Source: Gardnerella vaginalis 1500E (GTDB taxonomy: Bacteria > Actinomycetota > Actinomycetes > Actinomycetales > Bifidobacteriaceae). From it: DNA of 64,000 nucleotides. A program made the translations under genes and the position numbers. The DNA lies in assembly GCF_000263595.1 (NCBI RefSeq), contig NZ_ADES01000001.1, positions 1 through 64,000 on the forward strand, in the 5' to 3' direction. Numbering within the stretch: the first letter of the stretch is position 1; each line of letters begins with the position of its first letter. Below, piece by piece: positions 20,296 to 30,086 of the stretch. The notes under the pieces were generated by a model. That model searched no databases. It had not been told where the DNA came from and was given only the letters and a program-made list of their open reading frames with translations.

Positions 20296-20997
20296 TCACC
20301 ACTCAATATCGGCAATGGCCATAGGATTCTCTTGTGTAGTCTCGCTTACGACTTTTCCAGAGCGGAAGCGCACAACTTTATGTGCCATAGGCGCAATTGC
20401 AGCATTATGGGTAATGATTAAAACTGTCATGCCTTCCGTGCGGCAAATATCTTGCAATAATTGCAACACTGCCTTGCCTGTTTCATAATCCAAAGCTCCA
20501 GTAGGCTCGTCGCATAGAAGAAGCTTCGGCTTTTTAGCAAGAGCGCGCGCAATAGATACGCGCTGCTGCTCTCCGCCGGAAAGTTGCGCTGGGAAGTTTT
20601 GTAAACGATCTGACAAACCAACATCCCTAAGTGTTTGTTCAGGATCAAAATGATCTGAACAAATCTGCGAAGCCAGCTCAACATTTTCAAGAGCGGTCAA
20701 ATTTGGAACTAAATTATAGAATTGAAAAACAAAGCCAATATCTTCGCGGCGGTAACGCACTAAACCCTTTCCTTTAAGTTTAGTAACATCGCAATCCCCA
20801 ACAATAACGCGACCGCTAGTAGCCGTATCCATACCGCCTAAAATATTTAAGGCCGTTGTTTTTCCAGCGCCAGATGCGCCCAAAATTACTGTAAGCTCAC
20901 CACGTTCTGCCGTAAAACTGGCATCGTCTAAAGCCCGCACAGCAGAAGAACCAGACGGATATTCCTTTACCACATGATCAAAAGTTATATATGCCAC
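20296..20997 (-). CDS. ABC transporter ATP-binding protein (MacB/LolD type)
   Basis: ATPase partner of the FtsX-like permease. Walker A GASGAGKT is at residues 40-47; the signature [14 protein letters not shown], Walker [12 protein letters not shown] and the switch histidine (ITHN) are all present. It starts with GTG, six bases after AAAGG. Upstream on the minus strand, TTGAAA and GATACT separated by 17 bases (about 21015-21042) form a plausible promoter for the pair. Confidence 0.92.
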   Translation of the reverse strand: MAYITFDHVVKEYPSGSSAVRALDDASFTAERGELTVILGASGAGKTTALNILGGMDTATSGRVIVGDCDVTKLKGKGLVRYRREDIGFVFQFYNLVPNLTALENVELASQICSDHFDPEQTLRDVGLSDRLQNFPAQLSGGEQQRVSIARALAKKPKLLLCDEPTGALDYETGKAVLQLLQDICRTEGMTVLIITHNAAIAPMAHKVVRFRSGKVVSETTQENPMAIADIEW

Positions 20998-21114
20998 AAT
21001 GCGCCTTTCGTAAGTATCATCCCATTGATAGTGGTTTTCAACTTTTGCTATAGATTCTTGTTTTATTGTTATAACTATTTTACGTAATAATCGTGAAGAT
21101 TTTATGAATTGTAC

Positions 21115-21732
21115 TTAAAGAATCGAGATTCCACGGCGTGCCATGCAATACGCGTTACCAAGCCAAGTATGCCGAGAATTTGGCCAAACTGCACCTAAAC
21201 GTGGAGCGCCCTGACTCATCCAAATGCTAGGAACTCTTCCATCCGTGCTTTGAGAGCCGAGCAGATTAAACCCATTCTTATTTTCCAGCCAATCCGGATG
21301 CTGAGTAACAATCGCAAGCCCTTCTTCCAAAGTAAGAGGTAAGCGTTCGTCGGAATCAATAAGCTTACTAGCAACATCTGGTTCTCTGTTTAAATAAGAT
21401 CCGCCCGCATGAGGATCAATTGCCAAATAGAACGGACCTTCCGGAGGCTCAAAACCATCTTTTGGCATAAAACTAGCAATATCGCGAGGAGGCATAGTTG
21501 TAAAACCAGCCATACGGTCAATACTCGTACGAGAAATCAAAGACTCTGGAGAAACAAGCTCACGCGTAGGAACCAATAAAATATTCGTTCCTAAATCACT
21601 ATTTTTAAGAGCGCGCAAAAGCGGTCGAGCAAGAGAACGAAAAGCGTCAGCACTCATATCCGCCACATCCGGATACCCGAGTGCTACTATACGATCAAGC
21701 TGCTGCTGTATTTCTTCCGATGCTACTGACAT
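21115..21732 (-). CDS. DUF5701-like conserved actinobacterial protein
   Basis: A 205-residue soluble protein without signal peptide or membrane helix. The sequence (GYPDVADMSADAFRSLARPLL near the start, EGPFYLAIDPHAGGSYLNREP in the middle, LGNAYCMARRGISIL at the end) matches what I recall of DUF5701, a family of unknown function. No catalytic motif is evident. It lies alone between asd and the ABC operon, with no clear Shine-Dalgarno. Confidence 0.65.
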   Translation of the reverse strand: MSVASEEIQQQLDRIVALGYPDVADMSADAFRSLARPLLRALKNSDLGTNILLVPTRELVSPESLISRTSIDRMAGFTTMPPRDIASFMPKDGFEPPEGPFYLAIDPHAGGSYLNREPDVASKLIDSDERLPLTLEEGLAIVTQHPDWLENKNGFNLLGSQSTDGRVPSIWMSQGAPRLGAVWPNSRHTWLGNAYCMARRGISIL

Positions 21733-21784
21733 ACTTACAGTTTACGCAGAGACTTTCACAATTGCGAGCAATTAATTTCGTTAT

Positions 21785-22861
<1,077 letters not shown>

Positions 22862-22892
22862 TTAATAATGGTTATGCTAATAATTTCGATTT

Positions 22893-23462
22893 TTAACGTC
22901 CGCTTCCGCCGTAAACAACAGCTTCGATTTGGTTAGCATCCAATCCGTAAGCCGTATGTAAAGCTCGAACAGCTTCATCAAGCTGATTAACAGGAACCAA
23001 AGCTGCAATACGAATTTCTGAAGTAGAAATCATAAGGGTATTAATACCGTGATCACTTAATGCAGTAAAGAAAGTAGCCGCTAAACCAGAGTGCGTCTTC
23101 ATACCAACGCCAACAACAGCAACTTTCCCAACAGTAGGATCAACATCCATAGAAGTGAACTTAAGCTCATCTTTAGCAGCTAAAAGAACACTACGAACCG
23201 CTTCCATTGACGAGCTAGGAGCAGTAAGAGAAATATCAGCGGTGCCAGTAGACGCACTTGCCTGAGCAATCATATCAATATTCGCATTAGCTTTTGCAAG
23301 AGTAGTAAATACTTTTGCAGCCATTCCAGGAACGTCCGGAATACCGCGAACTGTAATCATAGATTCACTACGATCATGAGCAATACCTGAAATCACAGGT
23401 GTTTCCGGTCCTAAATCTGGAAACAAATCACCCATGGTAGAACGAATATCCTGATTTACCAT
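22893..23462 (-). CDS. Aspartokinase regulatory (ACT-domain) subunit, separate gene
   Basis: The 189 residues correspond to the C-terminal tandem ACT domains of aspartokinase: ITVRGIPDVPGMAAKVF begins the first, and VAVVGVGMKTHSGLAATFFTALSDHGIN the second, followed by ISTSEIRIAALV. No kinase residues are present. It should bind lysine and threonine and regulate the kinase encoded just upstream. It has its own GGGCGG site and ATG, is in another reading frame than the kinase gene and is separated from it by 77 bp, so it is a true split rather than an internal start. Confidence 0.85.
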   Translation of the reverse strand: MVNQDIRSTMGDLFPDLGPETPVISGIAHDRSESMITVRGIPDVPGMAAKVFTTLAKANANIDMIAQASASTGTADISLTAPSSSMEAVRSVLLAAKDELKFTSMDVDPTVGKVAVVGVGMKTHSGLAATFFTALSDHGINTLMISTSEIRIAALVPVNQLDEAVRALHTAYGLDANQIEAVVYGGSGR

Positions 23463-23539
23463 TATTACCGCCCTTAATTTCTATTTGCCTAAATATTATC
23501 TATAAAAAATAATTATCTATAAAAATAAACTTGCTTAAA

Positions 23540-24304
23540 TCAACTTAAATTAGGTAAAGTACGTGGATCAACATTTCGCGGCACAATAAGAGTTCCGTTT
23601 CTGTGAGAGAAGGAACTCCTAACGTGAAGCGGCATACTAAAACGCTGAGCATACTCAACGCAACGCAACGCGAGCACACGCGAACCACATGAAGACATTT
23701 CTAGCATTGAATCATAATCAATAACTGGAATACGTTTAGCTGTTGGAACAATGCGCGGATCAGCTGTAAAAACGCCATCGACATCTGTATAAATTTCACA
23801 AATATCAGCACCTAAAGCAACTGCAAGCGCTACAGCAGAAGTATCCGAACCACCCCTACCGAGAGTTGTGTCATCACCAACCTCACTAATTCCTTGGAAG
23901 CCTGCAACAATTGCAACACTGCCCTTATTCAGCGCGCGACGAACACGATCCGGCTTAACTGCGCGAATATGCGCTGCACCAAACTGCGCGTCTGTCATAA
24001 AACCGGCTTGAGAACCGGTAAAAGAGTATGCGTGAGATCCTTGAGCATGAATAGCCATAGCAAGCAAGCTCATAGAGATGCGCTCGCCTGCAGTCATAAG
24101 CATATCCATTTCGCGAGCAGGAGGATGCGCATTAACACTCATTGCCTGATCAATTAAATCGTCAGTAGTGTCTCCCATTGCAGAAACTACAACTGCTACA
24201 TCATTGCCAGCTGCTTTTGTGGAAAGAATACGATTAGCAACGCGCTGTATGGAATCGGTGTCAGCTACAGACGAGCCGCCGTATTTCTGTACGATAAGCG
24301 CCAA
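23540..24304 (-). CDS. lysC: Aspartokinase catalytic domain, separate gene
   Basis: Phosphorylates aspartate. The 254 residues start with the family motif [14 protein letters not shown] and include [23 protein letters not shown] and [15 protein letters not shown], that is the complete amino-acid kinase domain. The protein ends where a normal aspartokinase (about 420 residues) would enter its ACT domains, which are encoded by the next gene. The start is TTG, seven bases after AGGGG. Convergence of the two parts into one enzyme is inferred. Confidence 0.88.
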   Translation of the reverse strand: MALIVQKYGGSSVADTDSIQRVANRILSTKAAGNDVAVVVSAMGDTTDDLIDQAMSVNAHPPAREMDMLMTAGERISMSLLAMAIHAQGSHAYSFTGSQAGFMTDAQFGAAHIRAVKPDRVRRALNKGSVAIVAGFQGISEVGDDTTLGRGGSDTSAVALAVALGADICEIYTDVDGVFTADPRIVPTAKRIPVIDYDSMLEMSSCGSRVLALRCVEYAQRFSMPLHVRSSFSHRNGTLIVPRNVDPRTLPNLS

Positions 24305-24431
24305 TTTTTACCCCTTGCTCATGTCTAAAAAGATGAACGAACGGATATTCCAAATATTTGGTCTGGTATCAGAGTATCAACCGCGCCCTATTATTCGCAA
24401 TTATTGATAATTTGTTCGTTAAATTTTACTC

Positions 24432-25040
24432 CTACACAGCTTGTCGCCCGCTGAAAGCGCGTCCGAGAGTAATTTCATCCGCATATTCCAAATCGCCGCC
24501 AACAGGCAAACCACTTGCCAAACGCGTGATTTTAATACCTAGAGGATCTAACAGGCGAGCCAAATATGTAACTGTTGCTTCGCCTTCAATATTTGGGTCA
24601 AGCGCGAGAATAACCTCTTTAATTTGAGGATTTTTAAGACGCTCAAGTAATTGAGTAATTGATAAATCTCCAGGACCAACATTTGCCATTGGGTTTATAG
24701 CTCCGCCAAGAACGTGGTAAACGCCATCATATTCATGAGTGCGCTCAATGCTCATAATGTCTTTAGGCTCTTCAACTACGCATATTTTGCTATGGTCTCT
24801 GCGAGGATCTGCACAAACCGCACAAGGGCTTTGTTCGCAAACATTTCCGCAAATATCACAAAAGCGCACACTCGACTTCATATCGTTTATGGCATCTATT
24901 AAAGATTGCGCTTCTTGTTCAGACGCAGAAAGTATATAAAAAGCAATGCGTTGAGCGCCTTTAGGTCCGATTCCAGGAAGTTTTGAAAACTCGTCAATTA
25001 AACGACCAATTGCGCCATCGTACGACGATGCATTATGCAC
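24432..25040 (-). CDS. recR: Recombination protein RecR
   Basis: RecFOR pathway protein that helps load RecA at gaps. The 202 residues contain the helix-hairpin-helix ([19 protein letters not shown]), a four-cysteine zinc finger (CDIC...CAVC), the Toprim domain ([16 protein letters not shown]) and the C-terminal Walker-B-like segment. It starts with GTG nine bases after GGAG; the site overlaps the end of dnaX, 6 bp upstream. The dnaX-recR pairing is widespread. Confidence 0.95.
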   Translation of the reverse strand: MHNASSYDGAIGRLIDEFSKLPGIGPKGAQRIAFYILSASEQEAQSLIDAINDMKSSVRFCDICGNVCEQSPCAVCADPRRDHSKICVVEEPKDIMSIERTHEYDGVYHVLGGAINPMANVGPGDLSITQLLERLKNPQIKEVILALDPNIEGEATVTYLARLLDPLGIKITRLASGLPVGGDLEYADEITLGRAFSGRQAV

Positions 25041-25046
25041 AGTTAA

Positions 25047-27434
25047 CTACTCCTCTTGCTTTTTCTTAACGTTTGCAGAAATATTCTTTGGATTTTTTGG
25101 ATCGGTTGCAGCAAATTCTTCAACCTTTTTAACCTCAAACATTGCCTTAAGATCATCCACGTCTACTGAAGATGCAGCTTCCAAGGAAATATCATCCATA
25201 GAACATTCATCTGCAGACGCTCCACTTGTAGGAACTACAGGCTCTTGCGTAATTTCTTTTGGACCAGCAGAACTTGTACCAGAAGAACTTGGATTAGCAG
25301 CACCTGAATCAGAAACACTTGACTTAGAAGCGCCTGAATCGTCTACATTTGAAACATTCGCATTAGTAACGTCAGCATTATACCCGTCAGCATTAGATTG
25401 TGCAGACTGCATTTCTGTTTGCGATTTGCCTTGAGTTTTAGTAGATACATCAAGTGCCGAAGTAGAAGCGTTAGGAAGTGTCATAACATCCGCAATAGGC
25501 ACAGATGACATATCTGCCCAAGCATCATCTTCAACGTCCGTCAAAGAAGCTTCTTGCTTTGCATCTTCCGCAGTATTCTCAAATACTACTGATGCTGCGG
25601 AGCCATCAGCGTTTAGAAAATCCGAGGAATCCTTTTCTGTTTTACTTTCAGGGAATCCACCACTGTCAGAAGTTGTTTTACCAATAAATCCTGCAGCCAT
25701 GCCAGTTTTACGCAATAAAATATCGCGTTTTACTTGAGCAAGACGCTTAGAATCCATTCTTGCAACGGATTCAACCGCTTCTCCGTTAGACGCAACAGGA
25801 GCAGGAGCAATCATTACTTGATTACCAAAAACGTCTTTCACTACACTCATTACCACTTTTGGTACTTTTTGACCATCGTAAGGAGATGTAGTGCATACTG
25901 CGAGCGCAAAAGCATGCTGACTCATAGGCTCATTAAAGGTGAGCACTAAACGCTGACGCCCAGATTGCTCAGAGTTTAATTGCACTTTAGGAACGTACGT
26001 ACGCGTCACATATTCGCGCGCATCTTCTGGCAACTTAGAGACTACTTCATCCCACATTTCGTCTGCACTCAGAGAATCATTATTATGCGTTTTTGTAACA
26101 GAATTAGAGGATTCTTGCGAAGCTTGCGACGAGGATTCCAAAGAAGCTACCGGCGAAGATTGTGCAGAAGATTGCACAGAAGATTCCAAAAGCTCTTCAT
26201 GCTTAGTTTCTTTCACAGAAGACTTACCTTGCTGCTTTTGCACAAAAGATTTATTTTGCGAATTTGTTGCACCTATAAAAGATCTACCTTGCACATTTGC
26301 AGTAACATTTGCAGTAACATTTGCAGTAATGTCACTATCCGCAAGCAAACGAGCAACAAGAATTTCCAGATTCATTCGAGGAGAAACAGCACCGGCCATT
26401 GAACTTAGCGCTTCATTAATAGTTTGAGCCATACGCGCTAAATTAGGTAACGTTATTTGCGAAGATTGACGCTGCAAGGTTTCCAAATCTTCTGGAGCAA
26501 TATCATTAAGCAGATCGGAAGCAGCTTTAGCACCAGCAGAAACCATAAGAAGCAAATCTCGCACTCTGCCTAACAAATCTTCAACAAATTTCCTAGTATC
26601 GTAGCCGCCAACAACAACGCGACGAACAACGTCATATATTGCAGCACCATCATGTTCAATAAGCGCATCAATGGCTTCAGAAATTAACTCACTAGGCGTA
26701 AACCCAAGCAAAGCAACTGCAGAATCCAAAGAAATAGCACCATCAACTGCACCGACCATAAGTTGATCAAGCACAGAAAGAGTGTCACGCATTGAACCCG
26801 CACCTGCTCTCATAGCAAGACGTAAAACACCAGGAGCAGGGTTAATACTTTCCTTCTTGCATATATCTTCAAGATAAGGGCCCATAACTTCTGGCGGAAC
26901 TAGGCGGAATGGGTAATGATGAGTGCGAGAACGAATAGTGCCAATTACTTTATCTGGTTCAGTAGTAGCAAAAATGAACATAACGTGCTCAGGAGGCTCT
27001 TCTACAATTTTCAACAATGCGTTGAAACCTTGTGGAGTTACCATATGAGCTTCATCGAGAATAAAGATTTTATAGCGGTCTCGAGCTGGAGCAAAACCCG
27101 CACGCTCTCGAAGCTCTCGAGCGTCGTCAACACCGTTATGGCTTGCAGCATCTATTTCTACAACATCAATAGACCCAGGGCCACCAGTTGCCAAATCTTT
27201 ACAGCTCTGGCATTTACCACATGGATGCGAAGTAGGGCCTTTTTCACAATTAATGCAACGTGCCAAAATGCGCGCAGAGCTGGTCTTACCGCATCCGCGA
27301 GGGCCAGAGAATAAATAAGCATGAGTAATTTTGCCTTGGTCTAATGCTCTAGACAAAGGTACGGTAACTTGATCCTGCCCAATAACACCATCAAATGTGT
27401 CCGGACGATATCTACGATACAGTGCAAGTGCCAT
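25047..27434 (-). CDS. dnaX: DNA polymerase III subunits gamma and tau
   Basis: Clamp-loader ATPase. Walker A GPRGCGKT is at residues 44-51, followed by the zinc-binding cysteines (CINC...CGKCQSC) and the DEAHM Walker B. Domain III ends near residue 370. The remaining 425 residues are mostly low complexity, rich in Ser, Asn, Ala, Asp and Val. They contain a 12-bp tandem repeat (26291-26328, encoding TANV units) and several SS/QSS blocks, with a conserved island around 460-560 that resembles the tau C-terminal domain. No obvious slippery site for a gamma frameshift was found. Confidence 0.94.
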   Translation of the reverse strand: MALALYRRYRPDTFDGVIGQDQVTVPLSRALDQGKITHAYLFSGPRGCGKTSSARILARCINCEKGPTSHPCGKCQSCKDLATGGPGSIDVVEIDAASHNGVDDARELRERAGFAPARDRYKIFILDEAHMVTPQGFNALLKIVEEPPEHVMFIFATTEPDKVIGTIRSRTHHYPFRLVPPEVMGPYLEDICKKESINPAPGVLRLAMRAGAGSMRDTLSVLDQLMVGAVDGAISLDSAVALLGFTPSELISEAIDALIEHDGAAIYDVVRRVVVGGYDTRKFVEDLLGRVRDLLLMVSAGAKAASDLLNDIAPEDLETLQRQSSQITLPNLARMAQTINEALSSMAGAVSPRMNLEILVARLLADSDITANVTANVTANVQGRSFIGATNSQNKSFVQKQQGKSSVKETKHEELLESSVQSSAQSSPVASLESSSQASQESSNSVTKTHNNDSLSADEMWDEVVSKLPEDAREYVTRTYVPKVQLNSEQSGRQRLVLTFNEPMSQHAFALAVCTTSPYDGQKVPKVVMSVVKDVFGNQVMIAPAPVASNGEAVESVARMDSKRLAQVKRDILLRKTGMAAGFIGKTTSDSGGFPESKTEKDSSDFLNADGSAASVVFENTAEDAKQEASLTDVEDDAWADMSSVPIADVMTLPNASTSALDVSTKTQGKSQTEMQSAQSNADGYNADVTNANVSNVDDSGASKSSVSDSGAANPSSSGTSSAGPKEITQEPVVPTSGASADECSMDDISLEAASSVDVDDLKAMFEVKKVEEFAATDPKNPKNISANVKKKQEE
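26291..26328. repeat. Tandem 12-bp repeat inside dnaX
   Basis: Three copies of a 12-base unit (CATTTGCAGTAA) encode the repeated residues TANV in the disordered linker of DnaX. Copy number could vary between strains without breaking the frame. Confidence 0.75.
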
Positions 27435-27534
27435 GTTTTCTAACCTACCGCGACCTAAATGTTTCCCCGATATATCTTATTTCAGATTAGCAGCAGCCGC
27501 CACCCTCTTATAAACAAAAGAATATTAATTACTT

Positions 27535-27936
27535 TTATTTATCACAATCTTCCAATGCTGCTCGAGCAGACGCCTCTACACTTGGAGCTAAAGGAATATT
27601 CAAAGGAACTGTAACGCTTACAGTGACTTCATCTTTAGCTGACTTACAAGATTTCAATATTGCGTGACTTGAAGTAACAGTTCTAGTAGAAAATTCACAA
27701 GGATTATTTTCCATGCGCTGTAAAGCGGAAGCACCCGACAACGCAGCCGCAGTAGCAACTGCGTAAGCTTGATGTCTAGCGCTAAGAACATGCCCCAAAA
27801 TTGCAGCAACAGCGAGCATTGAGCAGACTGCGATTACCAGCATAACGCCTAGCGCTGTGCCAGAACCGCAATCTGCCTTACTGCTCTTCTTACGAGCGAA
27901 AGATACTAAACAATTAAAATAACAATGAAAACTCAT
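27535..27936 (-). CDS. TadE-like protein of the tad locus (Rv3654c type)
   Basis: A small membrane protein of the kind found at the end of actinobacterial tad loci. From the ATG at 27934-27936 it has 133 residues; GSGTALGVMLVIAVCSMLAVAAILGHVLSARHQAYAVATAAALSGASAL is a membrane helix followed by the conserved alanine-rich segment. The start overlaps the stop of the preceding tadE gene (ATGA), which decides it over an in-frame codon 72 bp upstream. Probably a minor pilin-like component; function in the pilus is unproven. Confidence 0.78.
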   Translation of the reverse strand: MSFHCYFNCLVSFARKKSSKADCGSGTALGVMLVIAVCSMLAVAAILGHVLSARHQAYAVATAAALSGASALQRMENNPCEFSTRTVTSSHAILKSCKSAKDEVTVSVTVPLNIPLAPSVEASARAALEDCDK

Positions 27937-28331
27937 TCCAAAACCTGACTTACGTGACTTTCCACCAAAGGAGGCAATATGTGAAGCGGATCTGGAATAA
28001 GAGGACATTTCACAACAATATTAGCCATATTCCCATTACGATTTATTTGCACAGATGCTCCTGAACCTGCAACTTTCTGCACGATACTTGCAGCAGCTTT
28101 ATCGTCGTGATGAGTAACTATGTAGTAAGCAACCTGAGAAGCCGCATCATGGCAATTCATATTGCATACTACTGCTCTACCAACTCCAAGAAGTACAACT
28201 ACAAGCACTATTGCACACGGCAAAACAACTGCAAATTCAGCAGTTACAGCACCAAAATCACGCGTATTAATATTACGCAATAATTTTTTGCATAACACAA
28301 AACATTTGCGCAAAATATTCTTCCGCATCAT
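27933..28331 (-). CDS. TadE-family pseudopilin
   Basis: Minor pilin of the Tad (Flp) system, 132 residues. The prepilin motif FGAVTAEFAVVLP shows the glycine cleavage site and Glu5 and is followed by a hydrophobic helix; the rest should be outside the membrane. It corresponds in order to Rv3655c of mycobacteria. It overlaps the next gene by four bases and starts 48 bp after the pilin gene. Confidence 0.83.
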   Translation of the reverse strand: MMRKNILRKCFVLCKKLLRNINTRDFGAVTAEFAVVLPCAIVLVVVLLGVGRAVVCNMNCHDAASQVAYYIVTHHDDKAAASIVQKVAGSGASVQINRNGNMANIVVKCPLIPDPLHILPPLVESHVSQVLE

Positions 28332-28379
28332 AAGCTCATTTCACTAAACATAGCGCATCAATAGATTAGCCAAAATCAA

Positions 28380-28655
28380 TCAACCAATTTTCAACGCTTT
28401 TTTCACTAATTCTGTCAATGTTTTGCGTATTGCATCTGATTTCAAAATGGCAACTAATAATGCAGCAAAACCAGTAGCAGCAATAAGCACTACAGCATAC
28501 TCGGCGGTTACAGCACCAGAATCTTGCTTTTGAAGATTGTTAATATACTGCTTACCTTTTTGATTAAGGCGCATTTCTACCACTGATAATTGGTCATTTA
28601 CTTGAAGCATCGATACAGTGTATCTTGCAACAAGCTTTTGAATTATCCCAACCAT
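28380..28655 (-). CDS. Flp-type pilin (DUF4244 family)
   Basis: Probable major pilin. From ATG 28653-28655 (AAGG upstream) it has 91 residues. The prepilin peptidase site is SG|AVTAEYAV after residue 47, giving a mature protein of 44 residues that is mainly one hydrophobic helix with a short basic tail. A longer in-frame reading would start at 28745 but lacks a ribosome site. The 181-bp gap upstream contains a hairpin at 28677-28699. In order it matches Rv3656c. Confidence 0.82.
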   Translation of the reverse strand: MVGIIQKLVARYTVSMLQVNDQLSVVEMRLNQKGKQYINNLQKQDSGAVTAEYAVVLIAATGFAALLVAILKSDAIRKTLTELVKKALKIG

Positions 28656-28676
28656 TATTTGTACCTTTCCCTTCAA

Positions 28677-28699
28677 TTTATCCGAAATTTTCGGATAAA
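28677..28699 (-). promoter_or_regulatory. Hairpin in front of the pilin gene
   Basis: TTTATCCGAAA and its complement form an 11-bp stem with almost no loop, ending about 20 bp before the pilin start. There is no T-run after it in the direction of transcription. It may stabilise a processed pilin mRNA so that the pilin outnumbers the assembly proteins. Confidence 0.45.
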
Positions 28700-28836
28700 A
28701 ATATTTTTGCAGGTTGATTTGCGAAGTCCAAGAAAAAATCTTCATTGTGGATAAAAGCTAGAAAGTATTGAAATCTTTTGGAAAATACTTAAGAAAATTC
28801 AAAAATAAGATTTTCTTAACAAAATTTAATCTACTA

Positions 28837-29484
28837 TCACATAAGAGAAGCAACCGTAGGAATAATACCAATACATATAAAAGCTGGCAAAAAGCACAAT
28901 CCAACTGGTAGCAATAATCGCACAGACAGCCTGGAAGTTTCTTGCCTAGCAACATTTTCCATAGTGATTTCGTAATGCTTAGAAAGCGCAAGTAGAACCG
29001 GAACAGGCGAAGATCCATTACACCAAGATTCGCGCAAAGAAGTCATTAACCAAGTTGCTAAAACCAACGATGAATCTATTTTTTCAAGTTTTTTGTTGCG
29101 GCTTGTGCTTTTTGAGACAGCTTGAATATTTTTACGAACATGCGGCGGAGACCATGCTTCATGCCAGCTATCTCCAGAAATCAACGCTCTGGACACCTCA
29201 CACATCCACAATCCATGCCCGCCGGGCAAAACAGCACCGACTACATTCAAAGCTCTAGGAATAGCAACGCCACTGCGCAAAGCAACAATAATCATATGCA
29301 ATCCAAGCAGAGGATCAATATCTTTAGAATAAGCATTACGCCACTCATATTTAGTATCAGAATCGCCAATATTTAATCTTTTATAGCCAAGCAACGTTTT
29401 AGAACCAAAAGAAATATTGCAAAATTGCCAAGCCATAATAACGAATACAGGCACAATCAGCAAAAGACGACTGTTATACTCCAT
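28837..29484 (-). CDS. TadC-like platform protein (type II secretion F domain)
   Basis: Inner-membrane platform protein of the pilus assembly machine, 215 residues. It has an N-terminal hydrophobic segment, a cytoplasmic helical region (LHMIIVALRSGVAIPRALNVVGAVLPGG) typical of the GspF/TadBC domain, and a final membrane helix (LLLPVGLCFLPAFICIGIIPTVASLM). It starts 2 bp after the stop of the TadB-like gene and is probably its heteromeric partner. Confidence 0.83.
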   Translation of the reverse strand: MEYNSRLLLIVPVFVIMAWQFCNISFGSKTLLGYKRLNIGDSDTKYEWRNAYSKDIDPLLGLHMIIVALRSGVAIPRALNVVGAVLPGGHGLWMCEVSRALISGDSWHEAWSPPHVRKNIQAVSKSTSRNKKLEKIDSSLVLATWLMTSLRESWCNGSSPVPVLLALSKHYEITMENVARQETSRLSVRLLLPVGLCFLPAFICIGIIPTVASLM

Positions 29485-29486
29485 TT

Positions 29487-30062
29487 TTACTTCCTAATAA
29501 CCGAACTTGCCATAGTATGATTAGATATTCGCAACATTGACTTAACCCATGCCAAGCCAAGGCTGTAAGAAATTGAGCCAACAATCAACAAAACCCACCC
29601 ATATACGGTAGTTAGCAAAATAAGAATCGGATGTCCGCCAAGCAATTCACCTGCTAATAGAGACAAACAAGGCAATGCGGTGAGTAATTTTATTGTGGCA
29701 GTTGGCATTGCAGATACGTCTGCTTGAAGATCTTCCGCTCTACGGCGAGCATGGTACGATGCCGAAGCAGCTTCTACGCAAGTAGCCATTTCACAGCCTA
29801 AAGTATTGCTTAATTCATAAGCTGCCATAAGATTTTCGCAAACAGATCGCATATGGTTTTCAATGCGCCTACGCTGAGCCGCAGATAGATTTTGATTTTT
29901 AATAGAACATCTATTATTAATCCATCTGTAAATCATTTTTGCACTTACTTCATTAGAACAAATACTATTCTTAAAATCAGCATCATTTTGCAATATCATT
30001 TCAAACGTTGAGCCGGATCTCAATGCAGCAATTAAACCTGCAAGAGCTTCTTCAATATCCAT
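29487..30062 (-). CDS. TadB-like platform protein (type II secretion F domain)
   Basis: Platform protein of 191 residues with the F-domain helix pair (MDIEEALAGLIAALRSGSTFEMIL) and two C-terminal membrane helices (PCLSLLAGELLGGHPILILLTTVYGWVLLIVGSISYSL). It lacks the extra N-terminal helices of longer TadB proteins. It lies between tadA and tadC in the same order as Rv3658c. Confidence 0.83.
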   Translation of the reverse strand: MDIEEALAGLIAALRSGSTFEMILQNDADFKNSICSNEVSAKMIYRWINNRCSIKNQNLSAAQRRRIENHMRSVCENLMAAYELSNTLGCEMATCVEAASASYHARRRAEDLQADVSAMPTATIKLLTALPCLSLLAGELLGGHPILILLTTVYGWVLLIVGSISYSLGLAWVKSMLRISNHTMASSVIRK

Positions 30063-30086
30063 ATTCCCCCAATCAAAAAATGAAAG

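Noticed and set aside
23463..23539. Aspartokinase split explained by a simple frameshift
   Set aside because: The two parts are separated by 77 bp with stop codons and a direct repeat, and the ACT gene has its own ribosome site and ATG; a single indel would not fuse them.
27435..27534. SRP RNA or other small RNA upstream of dnaX
   Set aside because: The gap is short and no conserved SRP tetraloop or terminator is present.
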